This document shows positions 1-8,367 of a stretch of DNA of 64,000 nt, piece after piece. The notes beneath the pieces are model-generated. The model was not told the DNA's origin, did not search any database, and worked only from the letters and a program-made list of their open reading frames with translations. Positions within the stretch are counted from its first letter, which is position 1; the number at the start of each line of letters is the position of its first letter. The position numbers and the translations under genes are program-made. The DNA comes from Halomarina rubra (GTDB lineage Archaea > Halobacteriota > Halobacteria > Halobacteriales > Haloarculaceae). The stretch spans positions 186,001 to 250,000 of the forward strand of contig NZ_JALXFV010000002.1 in the NCBI RefSeq assembly GCF_023699475.1, given 5' to 3'.

Positions 1-2
1 GC

Positions 3-587
3 GTCCACTGTACCGACTGCGAGGGTATCTACGGGGCCGACGAGCGGGCGGACGGCAACGGCCACCTCGGAACGCTCCCCCTGCCGCCCGCGGGCGTCCA
101 GCACCGAACCCCCGCGGAGTCGCTCCAGGCGGCGTACGTCTGGGGTGAACTCACCGGGATGGCGTCGGCCAGCGGCGTCTGTCCACGGTGTTCGGCCGTC
201 CTCGACGAGTCGGTCTCCGTCTGTGCGGACCACGAGGCGCGCTCCGAGCCGTGTGAGGAGTGTGTCGAACGGTACGCCGTCGGAATCCACTTCGAGTGCA
301 CGAACTGTATCTACGACCGCGGCGGTGCGTTCGGGGTGAAACTCCTCACGAACACCGACCTCCTCGCGTTCCTCACCGCTCGGGGCATCAACCCGGTCGA
401 ACCGTCGGCACGGTCGGCCATCGGCGCGATGGTCGACTACGAGGAGGAGGTGCTCTCGACCGACCCGTTCGAGGCTCGGTTCACGTTCGCGGTCGACGGC
501 GACACGCTCTCGCTCCGCGTCGGCGACGACCTGGCCGTCGTCGAGACGACGGTCGATGAAGCCGGCGGCGAAGCACGCCGTGACTGA
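3..587 (+). CDS. Winged-helix regulator, C-terminal part (partial)
   Basis: The reading frame is open from the first bases of the window, so the N-terminus lies upstream; 194 codons remain. What is visible is a cysteine-rich effector half: a CxxC pair at once at the edge (HCTDC), then CPRC, CEEC and CTNC pairs, ending in a beta-rich segment. This arrangement matches the C-terminal (DUF7351-like) region that haloarchaea attach to an ArsR-type helix-turn-helix. The DNA-binding half is not in view, so regulator identity is an inference from family architecture. The zinc-ribbon-like cysteines suggest metal binding. The internal Met at position 159 is not a credible start because homologous-looking sequence precedes it. 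Confidence 0.7.
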   Translation, partial: VHCTDCEGIYGADERADGNGHLGTLPLPPAGVQHRTPAESLQAAYVWGELTGMASASGVCPRCSAVLDESVSVCADHEARSEPCEECVERYAVGIHFECTNCIYDRGGAFGVKLLTNTDLLAFLTARGINPVEPSARSAIGAMVDYEEEVLSTDPFEARFTFAVDGDTLSLRVGDDLAVVETTVDEAGGEARRD

Positions 588-632
588 CTCCGACCGTCGG
601 GCCGACGGCTCTCGCGACGCTCGGTCGTCGTC

Positions 633-959
633 CTACCCGTCTTCCCGACCGATGAGCGTCCAGCGGTGGCGGACCGTGCCGTCGGGGTGGCGCACGCGCG
701 CGACGTGGTAGACGTACCGACCGCCGAGTGTGCCGTCCTCGCCGCGGTGGCGCTTGTGTACTTCGAGGTAGCCGTCGCGTTCGTCGACGCGGACGACCTC
801 CTCACCCTCCTGTGGCTCGACGGTCGGAAGCGGCTCTTGACGGGCGCGCAACAGCTCCTGCGCGTAGACGATGGCTTCTCGCAGGTCGTGGCCGTCGAGA
901 CCGCGGAGCGCGTCGGCAGCGTGGGTCGGGAGGTCCTCGGGCGGTGTCGGCTCGTCCAT
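633..959 (-). CDS. Conserved haloarchaeal hypothetical protein (108 aa)
   Basis: A 108-residue acidic protein starting MDEPTPPEDL. An N-terminal helical part (about 10-45, with a YAQELLRARQ helix) is followed by a beta-rich C-terminal half containing GRYVYHVARVRHPDG and ending HRWTLIGREDG. No catalytic motif is recognisable. An upstream in-frame start would add 42 residues of low-quality Arg-rich sequence, so the ATG at 959 is preferred. It is convergent with the regulator before it and divergent from tfe. Function unknown. Confidence 0.7.
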   Translation of the reverse strand: MDEPTPPEDLPTHAADALRGLDGHDLREAIVYAQELLRARQEPLPTVEPQEGEEVVRVDERDGYLEVHKRHRGEDGTLGGRYVYHVARVRHPDGTVRHRWTLIGREDG

Positions 960-1087
960 GCGGATAGTTGCCACTCGTCGGACAAAAACCGTCTCCCCGC
1001 TCCGGTCCGGTCGGGGCCGTCGCGTCGCGGGCCGCTCGTCGTCCGTACGGGCGACGCTGTGGCCGGTAGGCCCGCGAGAGCGCAACC

Positions 1088-1093
1088 TTTAGG
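1088..1093 (+). promoter_or_regulatory. TATA-like box of tfe
   Basis: TTTAGG lies 26-31 nt before the tfe ATG, the spacing expected for a leaderless haloarchaeal transcript. Confidence 0.5.
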
Positions 1094-1118
1094 CACGAGT
1101 CTCGCGCACGTTTCCGTA

Positions 1119-1655
1119 ATGGCTTTCGAGGAGCTTCTGAACGACCCCGTCATCCAGAAATATCTTCACGAACTGGTCGGACCGACGGGGATGCCGGTCG
1201 CTGCTGCACCCCCGGACGGGGAGGTGACCGACGAGGAACTGGCCGAGGAACTGGGACTCGAACTCAACGACGTCCGCCGTGCGCTGTTCATCCTGTACGA
1301 GAACGACCTCGCGTCGTACCGCCGGGTGCGCGACGAGGACTCGGGGTGGCTGACGTACCTCTGGACGTTCGAGTACGACCAGATCCCCGAGGTGCTCGAA
1401 TCGGAGATGTACCGCCTGCTCGACGCGCTAGAGTCGCGTCGTCAGTACGAGGCGGACAACGAGTTCTACCTCTGCCCGGAGGAGTCCATCCGCTTCGAGT
1501 TCGGCGAGGCGATGGAGTTCACCTTCGAGTGCCCCTCCTGTGGGGCCGACCTGGAGTCGATGAGCAACGACCAGCTCGTCCGCGCGATGAACGAGCGCAT
1601 CGAGCAACTCCGCGACGAACTCAACGTCGAGTCCCAGGACGAGGCACCGGCGTAG
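1119..1655 (+). CDS. tfe: Transcription initiation factor E, alpha subunit
   Basis: TFE stabilises the open complex of archaeal RNA polymerase with TBP and TFB. The 178-residue protein has a winged-helix domain (about 1-85, LAEELGLELNDVRRALFILYEN) and a C-terminal zinc-ribbon region with Cys119, Cys138 and Cys141; only three of four classical ligands are seen. It starts at the ATG behind a TATA-like box; a much longer in-frame extension upstream crosses the promoter and is rejected. The stop is followed directly by the DUF2110 gene, a known haloarchaeal pairing, so the two are cotranscribed. Confidence 0.95.
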   Translation: MAFEELLNDPVIQKYLHELVGPTGMPVAAAPPDGEVTDEELAEELGLELNDVRRALFILYENDLASYRRVRDEDSGWLTYLWTFEYDQIPEVLESEMYRLLDALESRRQYEADNEFYLCPEESIRFEFGEAMEFTFECPSCGADLESMSNDQLVRAMNERIEQLRDELNVESQDEAPA

Positions 1656-2327
1656 ATGGTCGTCCTCGCGACCAAGCTGTACGTCGAAGGTGACGCCCGC
1701 GAGCGAGCGCTCGACAGCCTCCGCTCGCTCGTCGGCAACGACCTCGCGGACCTCGACGTCGAGTGGACACTCGGACTGCGCGACGACGACTTCCCGTCGG
1801 TGACCATCGACGGTGAGGATAGCGTCGTCGCGCGCAACCTGCTCCGCGAGGAGTGGGGAGCCATCACGCCGAGCTTCGAGGCCGGCGAGGAGTACGTCGG
1901 GACCCTCGACCGCTGGGACGAGGAGGGGTTCGTCCTCGACGCGGGCGAGCGCGTCCGCATCCCCGCGAGCGAACTCGGTCTCGGTCAGGGGTCGCCCATC
2001 CAGATTCGCAAACGGTTCGGGCTGGTCCAGCACCTCCCGATGCGGTTCGTCTACGACGAGGACGCGCCGCGCCTCGCCGACAGCGAGCGCGACCGCCTCT
2101 ACGACTGGACGCGCGCCGAGACGGGTCGCCTCAACGTCAACAGTGCGACGCGGGCGGAGGTCCGCGCGACGATGAACCGTGCGGGGCACGCCCAGGACGT
2201 CGTCACCGTCGAACGCCTCGGTCTGCTGGAACAGTCGGTCGTCTGCACCGAGGGGACCGACCCGCCGGGGCTGCTCGCCAGCGTCGGCGGGTACCTCCCC
2301 GCCGAGCTGCTCTGCGTGGTCCCATGA
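1656..2327 (+). CDS. DUF2110 family protein
   Basis: This 223-residue protein begins MVVLATKLYVEG immediately after the tfe stop codon and is in the same operon. It matches the archaeal DUF2110 family, which is found next to tfe and has an N-terminal alpha/beta part and a middle beta-barrel-like section (about 75-130, EYVGTLDRWDEEGFVLDAGERVRIP) reminiscent of an RNA-binding fold. The conserved neighbourhood suggests a role in transcription or RNA processing, but no activity is established. Its stop overlaps the next start (ATGA). Confidence 0.85.
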   Translation: MVVLATKLYVEGDARERALDSLRSLVGNDLADLDVEWTLGLRDDDFPSVTIDGEDSVVARNLLREEWGAITPSFEAGEEYVGTLDRWDEEGFVLDAGERVRIPASELGLGQGSPIQIRKRFGLVQHLPMRFVYDEDAPRLADSERDRLYDWTRAETGRLNVNSATRAEVRATMNRAGHAQDVVTVERLGLLEQSVVCTEGTDPPGLLASVGGYLPAELLCVVP

Positions 2328-3082
2328 GGCGGACGCTCGCGCTCTGTCTGCTCGCCCTCCTGGCGGTGAGCGCGGGCTGCACCAGCCTGTTCGGGCCCGG
2401 CGAGTTGAGCGACGACCAGTTGAACGAGAACACGACGTACGACGACGTGTGGAACCGGACGACGACGGGCGACCAGCCCCCGAGCGTCTACATCGACGTC
2501 CGGACCGACGACTACCGCGCCGTCTACGACCTCGGCGAGAACCGCACGACGCTCGACGTGTACGGCCGGACCGGGTTCGGCCTCGAACGGCCGCTCGACG
2601 TCAGCGGTCTCCGGTTCCGGTTCGACAACGGCACCGTCGTCAGCCCGGCCAACCACTCGAACTTCACCGTCGAGCAGGGGCGCGAGCAGTTGACCATCAC
2701 CGTCCCCGAGGAGAACGGGTCGCTGGCGTTCACCGCCCCGAAGGGCGGCAAGTCGTTCAGCGTCCCGGCGTTCATCCAGGACGTGTCCTACGAGGCGGCG
2801 TTGCCGCCCGGCGTGGACGTGGCGGTGCCGCTGCTGTCGAACGTCGACCCGAGTCCCACCCGGACGTTCGACGAGGCCGGTCGGACCCACATCTACTGGG
2901 ACTCCGTCTCCCGTGACGTCTCGGTGCGGTACTACCTCGACCGCGACCTGCTCATCTTCGGGTCGCTTGCGGGCCTGCTCGTCGTCGCGGGCGTCGTCGG
3001 AGGGGTCTACTACCTCCGGCAGATCCGCGAACTCGAACGCCGCCGCGAGGAGGTCGCACTGGACGTGAACCGCGAGGAGTAG
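2324..3082 (+). CDS. DUF5803-like lipoprotein with C-terminal membrane anchor
   Basis: A 252-residue protein with a signal peptide and lipobox (LLAVSAGC, Cys at about 20), an extracytoplasmic beta-rich domain (about 45-205) with several N-glycosylation sequons (NTT, NRT, NGT, NHS, NFT, NGS), then a transmembrane helix at about 210-232 and a short charged cytoplasmic tail. This layout fits DUF5803 proteins found beside tfe in haloarchaea. It overlaps the DUF2110 gene by ATGA, indicating translational coupling. Function unknown; the two membrane attachments are unusual. Confidence 0.8.
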   Translation: MRRTLALCLLALLAVSAGCTSLFGPGELSDDQLNENTTYDDVWNRTTTGDQPPSVYIDVRTDDYRAVYDLGENRTTLDVYGRTGFGLERPLDVSGLRFRFDNGTVVSPANHSNFTVEQGREQLTITVPEENGSLAFTAPKGGKSFSVPAFIQDVSYEAALPPGVDVAVPLLSNVDPSPTRTFDEAGRTHIYWDSVSRDVSVRYYLDRDLLIFGSLAGLLVVAGVVGGVYYLRQIRELERRREEVALDVNREE

Positions 3083-3148
3083 CGGTCCCCACGCTCCACC
3101 GGTCCGCCCCCGCTCGGTACCACGGTTCGCCACCCGCGACCCACGGCG

Positions 3149-3154
3149 TTTTAC
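3149..3154 (+). promoter_or_regulatory. TATA-like box of the CinA-domain gene
   Basis: TTTTAC sits 24-29 nt before the ATG at 3178, fitting leaderless transcription. Confidence 0.5.
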
Positions 3155-3177
3155 TCGTGCCACGCCAACCCCGAGCC

Positions 3178-3870
3178 ATGCGTGTCGCGGTGGTGACCGT
3201 CGGTGACGAACTGCTCGCCGGAGAGACGGTGAACACGAATGCGAGTTGGCTGGGTGAACGGCTCACGGCCCGCGGTGCGAGCGTCGAGCGCGTCGTGACG
3301 CTCCCCGACCGCGAGGGCGACATCGCCCGCACGGTCAACGAGTACCGCGCGGAGTACGACGCCGTCGTCGTCACCGGTGGTCTCGGCCCGACCCACGACG
3401 ACCTGACGATGGCCGGCGTCGCCGCTGCCTTCGGCGTCCCGCTCGAACGCAACGAGGAGGCTCTGGAGTGGCTCGAAGCCGAGGGCGGCTACAGCAACGA
3501 GGACCTCGCGAGGGGCACCGCGGACCTCCCGAAGGGTGCCCGTCCGTTGCACAACGAGGTCGGCGTCGCTCCCGGCTGTGTCCTCGGCTCCGTCTACGTG
3601 CTGCCGGGCGTCCCCGGCGAGATGAAGGCGATGTTCGAGGCGGTCGTCGACGAGTTCGAGGGCACCGTCCTCCACGTCGAGGCGGTCACCGTCGCCGAAC
3701 CCGAGAGCGCGCTGGTCGAGCGCTTCGAGGCGGTCCGCGACCGGTTCGACGTGACCGTCGGGAGCTACCCCGGCGAGAACGTCACCGTTCGACTCCGGGG
3801 GGAGGACCCCGAGGAGGTCGAGCGAGCGCTGGCGTGGCTCGCGGAGCGCTCGGAGACGGTCGAGGAGTGA
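3178..3870 (+). CDS. CinA/molybdopterin-binding (MoCF) domain protein
   Basis: The 230-residue protein carries the MoCF fold shared by MoeA, MogA and the N-terminal half of CinA. Diagnostic stretches are VTVGDELLAGETVNTNASWL at the N-terminus and GGLGPTHDDLT at about 68-78, followed by a PGVPGEM loop near 148. It is only the CinA N-terminal half; the nicotinamide-nucleotide amidase half is absent, as in most archaeal members. Family knowledge suggests pyrophosphatase or nucleotide-related activity, but substrate is not visible. The start was set at 3178 because of the TATA box. Confidence 0.85.
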   Translation: MRVAVVTVGDELLAGETVNTNASWLGERLTARGASVERVVTLPDREGDIARTVNEYRAEYDAVVVTGGLGPTHDDLTMAGVAAAFGVPLERNEEALEWLEAEGGYSNEDLARGTADLPKGARPLHNEVGVAPGCVLGSVYVLPGVPGEMKAMFEAVVDEFEGTVLHVEAVTVAEPESALVERFEAVRDRFDVTVGSYPGENVTVRLRGEDPEEVERALAWLAERSETVEE

Positions 3871-3891
3871 GTCGGCGGTCCCGTCGGTGCC

Positions 3892-4008
3892 TCAGCGCGT
3901 GAGGTAGGCGACCCAGCCGACGAGTAGGAGGAGGCCACCGATGCCGACTATCCACCCGGACGCGTCGATGAGACCGGTCTGGACCCCTTCTTGCAGGAGT
4001 GCGTTCAT
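3892..4008 (-). CDS. Small single-pass membrane protein (38 aa)
   Basis: A 38-codon ORF (MNALLQEGVQTGLIDASG...) contains one hydrophobic helix (about 18-35, rich in Ile, Gly, Leu and Val) and ends TYLTR-like with AYLTR. A minus-strand TATA-like TTATA lies 25-29 nt upstream of its ATG at 4037-4033, so the promoter and start agree. It is convergent with the CinA-domain gene. Function unknown; the promoter and clean hydrophobic profile argue for a real microprotein. Confidence 0.65.
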   Translation of the reverse strand: MNALLQEGVQTGLIDASGWIVGIGGLLLLVGWVAYLTR

Positions 4009-4124
4009 GCAGTACGGTTCCGTTGGCGGTCGTATAAGCGTTGATACCCGTCGCGACCCAGTCGCCGACCACGCGTCCGTCGTCCACCGGCGACGCTTTG
4101 GGCGTCGCGCCGGAACTCCCGACC

Positions 4125-5222
4125 GTGAGACGCATCGGATTCGTCGTCAACCCCGTCGCCGGGATGGGTGGTCGTGTCGGACTGAAGGGCACCGACGGGA
4201 TGGTCGAGGAGGCCCGCGCCCGCGGCGCAGAACCGCGCGCTCCCGAGCGCGCCCGCGAGGCGCTCGATGCCCTCTCGAACGCCGCGACCGGCCCCGTCGA
4301 ACTGCTGACGTGGGGCGGCGAGATGGGCGAGAGCGAAGCCGACGCCGCGGGCCTCGACTACGAGGTGCTTGGTCGCCCCAACGCGGACGAGACCGACGCC
4401 GACGACACGCGGGCGGCGGTCAGGACTATCCTCGATGCGGGCGTCGACCTCCTGCTGTTCGCCGGCGGCGACGGCACCGCCGTCGACGTCGCCGAGACCA
4501 TCGACGCGACGGGGAGCGACACGCCGATGCTCGGGGTCCCCGCCGGCGTCAAGATATACTCCTCGGTGTTCGGCGTCACCCCCCGCTCTGCGGGTCGCAT
4601 CGCCGCGACGTTCGACCGCACCGAGGAGCGGGAGGTCAACGACATCGACGAGGCGGCGTACCGAGAGGGGGAGGTCCGCACCGAACTGAAGGCCATCGTC
4701 TCGGTGCCCGTCGCGAGCGAGGTCCAGTCCTCGAAGCAGTTGGGCGGCGGGAGCGTCGAGGCGCTGGCGGCCGGCGTCGCCGCGGCGGTCGAACCGGGCG
4801 TCACCTACGTCCTCGGGCCGGGGAGCACGGTCGGAGCCATCAAACGCGACCTCGGGTTCGACGGGTCGCCGCTGGGCGTGGACGTCTGGCGCGCGAGCGA
4901 GGACCCCCGCGGGGACGACCCCGGCGAACTGCTCGTCCGCGACGGCAGCGAGCGGGAGATCCTCGACGCGCTGGGCGAGGAGAACGTCGTCGTCGTCTCG
5001 CCCATCGGTGGCCAGGGGTTCGTCTTCGGCCGTGGCAACCAGCAGCTCTCGCCCGACGTGATCCGCCGGTGCTCTGTGGTGGTCGTCGCCTCGCCGTCGA
5101 AACTCGACACCGTCGGGGAACTCCGGGTCGACACGGGCGACCCCGACCTCGACGAGGAGCTTCGCGGGTGGCAGAAGGTCCGTGTCGGCCGGTTCGAACA
5201 TCGATTGCTAAAGACCGTGTGA
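4125..5222 (+). CDS. ATP-NAD kinase family protein
   Basis: A 365-residue protein of the COG3199 group, related to NAD kinases. The N-terminal GFVVNPVAGMGGRVGLKGTDG signature and the nucleotide-binding FAGGDGTA motif (GGDGT, about residue 104-110) are clear, and a C-terminal region with GGQGFVFGRGNQQLSP follows. NAD(P) synthesis is the family expectation, though a few members bind other substrates. The GTG at 4125 is chosen because the family normally starts at RRIGFVVNP; a TTG at 4041 in the same frame would add 28 poorly conserved residues. The upstream TATAAG at 4033-4038 serves one or both directions. Confidence 0.85.
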   Translation: MRRIGFVVNPVAGMGGRVGLKGTDGMVEEARARGAEPRAPERAREALDALSNAATGPVELLTWGGEMGESEADAAGLDYEVLGRPNADETDADDTRAAVRTILDAGVDLLLFAGGDGTAVDVAETIDATGSDTPMLGVPAGVKIYSSVFGVTPRSAGRIAATFDRTEEREVNDIDEAAYREGEVRTELKAIVSVPVASEVQSSKQLGGGSVEALAAGVAAAVEPGVTYVLGPGSTVGAIKRDLGFDGSPLGVDVWRASEDPRGDDPGELLVRDGSEREILDALGEENVVVVSPIGGQGFVFGRGNQQLSPDVIRRCSVVVVASPSKLDTVGELRVDTGDPDLDEELRGWQKVRVGRFEHRLLKTV

Positions 5223-5272
5223 AATCCTGCCCCTGATACGCATTCCCCTCTGAGGAAGCATCTTGAGATATC

Positions 5273-5278
5273 CTTAAG
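5273..5278 (+). promoter_or_regulatory. TATA-like box of the PhoU-type gene
   Basis: CTTAAG lies 25-30 nt before the ATG at 5303. Confidence 0.45.
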
Positions 5279-5302
5279 GTCGGGCGAGACGGTACGGCTA
5301 CC

Positions 5303-6337
5303 ATGGAAACGCGGAAAGTCCAGCGGCTAGGGCCGTCGACGCTGGCGATGACGCTCCCGGCGGAGTGGGCGAAGGCCTACGACGTCGAGAAAGGGGACGA
5401 GGTGTCGATTCGCATCGGCGAGAAAGGGATGCTGACGGTGATGCCCGAGTCCGTCCAGCAGGAGGAGTCGGAGGCGACCATCCACGCCGACAGCCTCGAC
5501 GCCGACGCCATCGAGCGCGCCATCGTCGCCCAGTACGTGCTCGGCCGGCGGGTCATCCACATCGAGGCACCGGAGGGCGAGAGCCTCGACAGCGCGACCA
5601 TCAACGCCGTCTACAACGCCGAGACGCAGTTGATGGGGCTGGGCGTCATCGAGGAGCGTCCCGAGCGCATCGCCATCCGCTGTAGCGTCGACCCCGAGGA
5701 CTTCACGCTCGACAACCTGCTCGAACGCCTCGAATCGACCGGGTCGACGATGCGCAACGAGGCTATCAAAGCCCTCGCACACAGCAACCCGGACCTCGCA
5801 CAGCGCGCGCTCAACCGCGAGCGCCAGGCGAACAAGATATTCGTCCTCCTCCTGCGCCTCATCTTCACCGCCTACCAGAACCCGAACCTGACGAGCGCGC
5901 TGGGACTGGACGACGGGTTCGCGCTCATCGGCTACCGCTCCATCGCGAAGAACCTCGAACTCACCGCGGACAACGCCGAGGACATCGCCGACATCGCGCT
6001 GTCGGCGGAGGGCCACACCCTCGACGTCGACGACTCGACGATGCGCAAGATCCGCGATTTCACCGACAGCGTCAACGAGATCACGGAGAAGGGCGTCCGA
6101 GCGGCCGTCGAACGGGACTACGACCTCGCCATCGAAGTTCGCCGCCTGTTCAGCGAGATCAACGACCGCGAACGCGAAATCCTCAACGACCTCCCCGAGA
6201 TGTCGAACGACGACCTGCTCGAAGTGCGCGAGGTGCTGGTGAGTCTCGCCCAGACCGCCCAGTACGCCGTCCGGAACGCCGAAATCGCAACGAACCTCGC
6301 GCTCAACGCCGAGAGCGAGCACGTCACCATCGAGTGA
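5303..6337 (+). CDS. Phosphate uptake regulator, AbrB-PhoU fusion
   Basis: This 344-residue cytoplasmic regulator combines an N-terminal SpoVT/AbrB-type DNA-binding domain (about 1-50, METRKVQRLGPSTLAMTLP) with two PhoU helical repeats (about 130-225 and 235-335). Haloarchaeal proteins of this architecture are annotated as phosphate uptake regulators. No pst transport genes are in the window, so it is a stand-alone member whose target cannot be read from context. The helical PhoU repeat contains acidic residues suited to metal-cluster binding. Confidence 0.88.
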   Translation: METRKVQRLGPSTLAMTLPAEWAKAYDVEKGDEVSIRIGEKGMLTVMPESVQQEESEATIHADSLDADAIERAIVAQYVLGRRVIHIEAPEGESLDSATINAVYNAETQLMGLGVIEERPERIAIRCSVDPEDFTLDNLLERLESTGSTMRNEAIKALAHSNPDLAQRALNRERQANKIFVLLLRLIFTAYQNPNLTSALGLDDGFALIGYRSIAKNLELTADNAEDIADIALSAEGHTLDVDDSTMRKIRDFTDSVNEITEKGVRAAVERDYDLAIEVRRLFSEINDREREILNDLPEMSNDDLLEVREVLVSLAQTAQYAVRNAEIATNLALNAESEHVTIE

Positions 6338-6457
6338 AGGCGACGCGGTCGGCCTGTTTCTCATTGCCCGTTTCGGTACTACGTTCGGTTCGCGTTCGTG
6401 CTGGGGTCGAAGCGGTACCCATACCGAGAGGGGAGTGGTCGTCGGACCAGCGACGGG

Positions 6458-6899
6458 TCAATCGTCACCGGTCGAGGCTCCCTTCGCCGCACACAGTGGG
6501 TTCTCCGAGACCATCGTGCAGTCGAAGTCGGACGACTCGGCGAAGAAGCGCACCAACAGGTGGCGTCTCGACCCCGAGACGCGGGTGACGTCGCTCGCGG
6601 CGAAGCGGTCGGGCAACGCGTCGTAGGTGGCACGCAGGTCCGTCCGGGAGTCGAACACCACCTCGTTACCCGCCGACTCGGCGCGGCGACGGGCGACGAC
6701 GACGCGGCCGTCGCCGCGGCGCTCGTAGCGGGTGTGGACGAACGCGCGCCGTTCGGTCAGCGCGTCGGCGATGCCGTCGGCCAGTTCGCGAGCGGCGACG
6801 GGAGAGAGCGAGTAGGTGTCGCCGTCGATGGTGACTTCGACGACGCTGTCGGTCCGGTCAGTGGAGAACGCGACCAGGAGTGTGGGGGCTCCGCGACAT
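6458..6899 (-). pseudogene. DUF7528-like gene with a one-base frameshift
   Basis: A conserved-looking frame encodes SVVEVTIDGDTYSL, ERRAFVHTRYERR, VVFDSRTDLRATYDALP and RRHLLVRFFAES, ending FDCTMVSENPL, which resembles a haloarchaeal DUF7528 protein. Between the preceding in-frame stop and residue about 80 it has no ATG, GTG or TTG. An ATG at 6899 lies 25 nt behind a minus-strand TTTAA box but its frame stops after 13 codons. Removing one base from the run of five G (6884-6888, plus strand) joins the two frames into a 146-residue protein. Sequencing error, recent mutation or slippage are all possible. Confidence 0.6.
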
Positions 6900-6907
6900 A
6901 CCCAACT

Positions 6908-8266
6908 CTACGCGACGAGTGGGTTAAACATGCCGTGAGTGGCGGCACCACGGAGCGCACCGAGCAGGCCGCCGTCGTCGGTCTCGGTCCCGTCGTCGCT
7001 CGGCGTCCCGTCGGTCGGGCCGTCGGTGGTCCGCCCGTCGCTCGTCGTGTCGTTGCTCCCGCCGCCGAGGAGACCGCCGCCACCGTCGGTCGGTGTCGCG
7101 GTCGGCGTGGCGGTCCGGTCGGGCGTCGGCGTCGGCGCGCTGGTCGCCTCACCGTCGGTCGGCGTCTCCGTCTCCCCCGCGCCGAGCAGACCGCCGTCGT
7201 CGTCGGTCGCCGTGGCGCTCGCAGTCGGCGTGGAGTCGTCGCCTGCGGGCTCCGTGGTAGTCGTCCCGTCACCCCCGGTCGCGGTGGGTTCGGCGGTGCC
7301 GTCGGCCGCCGTCGCGTTCTTCGTGCCGAAGATGTCCGTCTCGATGGTCTTCGTGTAGGTCAACGCGTCGAGCGGGACGCGGATTGTCGACCCGCTGGGC
7401 AGTTCGATGCGTGCGAAGAAGTCGATCTGCAACTCGGTCTGCTGGTCGTTCTGGAGGTGAGTGACCCACCACTCGTCGAGACGCTGGTTGTCGATGGCAG
7501 TCGTCGCCCGGAGGGTCTTCTCGGTGCCGCCGGGGATGACGTACCCCTCGTCGGTCGTGCCGTTCCCGACGGCCACGTCGTTCATCGTGATGTTGTAGCC
7601 GATCTCGGTGACGGCGTAGGGGACGGTCTTGGGGTTGTAGACGGTGAACGACATGTCGATGGGCGTCCGGCGTTCGGAGACGTCCCCCCAACTGGCGTTC
7701 GTCTCACGGACGACGAGGACGGGGTCCGAGACCAGCGGGCGGTTCGCGTTCACCGGTCGGTCCTCGGTCGAGCGGAACTGCTCGATGATGTCGGTCTGGA
7801 TGGTCCGGCGCTGGGGGAGGTCGAACGACCGTCCGAGCAGCGAGGAGTGGACGCTGGCGTCGATGTTCACCTCTGTCCGTTCACCGTTCTCGATGTGACT
7901 CACCCACCACGCCGGAATCCGTTCGTTGTTCATCTGGGTGGTGAACGCCATGCTGGAGTCGCCTTTGGGAACGCTGACGCCCTCCCGACCGCCCTCAGCC
8001 ATGTCGACGTCGTTCATGTAGACGGTGTAAGCGACCGACGCGCCGCCCAACTGAACGCCGACGGGGTTCGGGTTCTGCAGTGCGAGGTCCGTCTGGATGG
8101 TCGTCTCGTTCTCGTCGACCGCCCCGAAGCGGTTCTCGACGTCCGTCACCGCCGGCGCGCCGACGACGCCGAGCACGTACGCCCCGGCGACGCTCGCCAC
8201 GAGGAGCACGACGACCGCCAGTACGGCCCGGACCTTCCTTCCGAACAGTTTCCCCCGAATGCTCAT
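6908..8266 (-). CDS. Membrane-anchored protein with two LEA14/WHy domains
   Basis: The 452-residue protein has an N-terminal transmembrane anchor (about 13-35), then two water-stress/hypersensitive-response (WHy, LEA14-type) beta domains at about 40-165 and 178-310. Both contain the IQTDL or YNITMNDVAVGNG type strands and matching AWWVSHI/EWWVTHL elements, so the halves are an internal duplication. Residues about 325-440 form a Thr/Pro/Gly/Asp-rich linker in which a GGLLG unit recurs three times. It is probably extracytoplasmic, with a role in desiccation or envelope stability inferred from the family. Confidence 0.85.
   Translation of the reverse strand: MSIRGKLFGRKVRAVLAVVVLLVASVAGAYVLGVVGAPAVTDVENRFGAVDENETTIQTDLALQNPNPVGVQLGGASVAYTVYMNDVDMAEGGREGVSVPKGDSSMAFTTQMNNERIPAWWVSHIENGERTEVNIDASVHSSLLGRSFDLPQRRTIQTDIIEQFRSTEDRPVNANRPLVSDPVLVVRETNASWGDVSERRTPIDMSFTVYNPKTVPYAVTEIGYNITMNDVAVGNGTTDEGYVIPGGTEKTLRATTAIDNQRLDEWWVTHLQNDQQTELQIDFFARIELPSGSTIRVPLDALTYTKTIETDIFGTKNATAADGTAEPTATGGDGTTTTEPAGDDSTPTASATATDDDGGLLGAGETETPTDGEATSAPTPTPDRTATPTATPTDGGGGLLGGGSNDTTSDGRTTDGPTDGTPSDDGTETDDGGLLGALRGAATHGMFNPLVA
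6924..6929 (-). promoter_or_regulatory. TATA-like box for the frameshifted gene
   Basis: GTTTAA on the minus strand lies 25-30 nt before the ATG at 6899 and supports that ATG as the original start. Confidence 0.45.
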
Positions 8267-8367
8267 GGGTCGACCATGGAGCCACGATAAAAAGACATTC
8301 TCCCAACGATGCTAGCCCTGAGTGACGGTCTCAATCAACGGCCTGTCACGTCGTCCGGCCTCGACGC

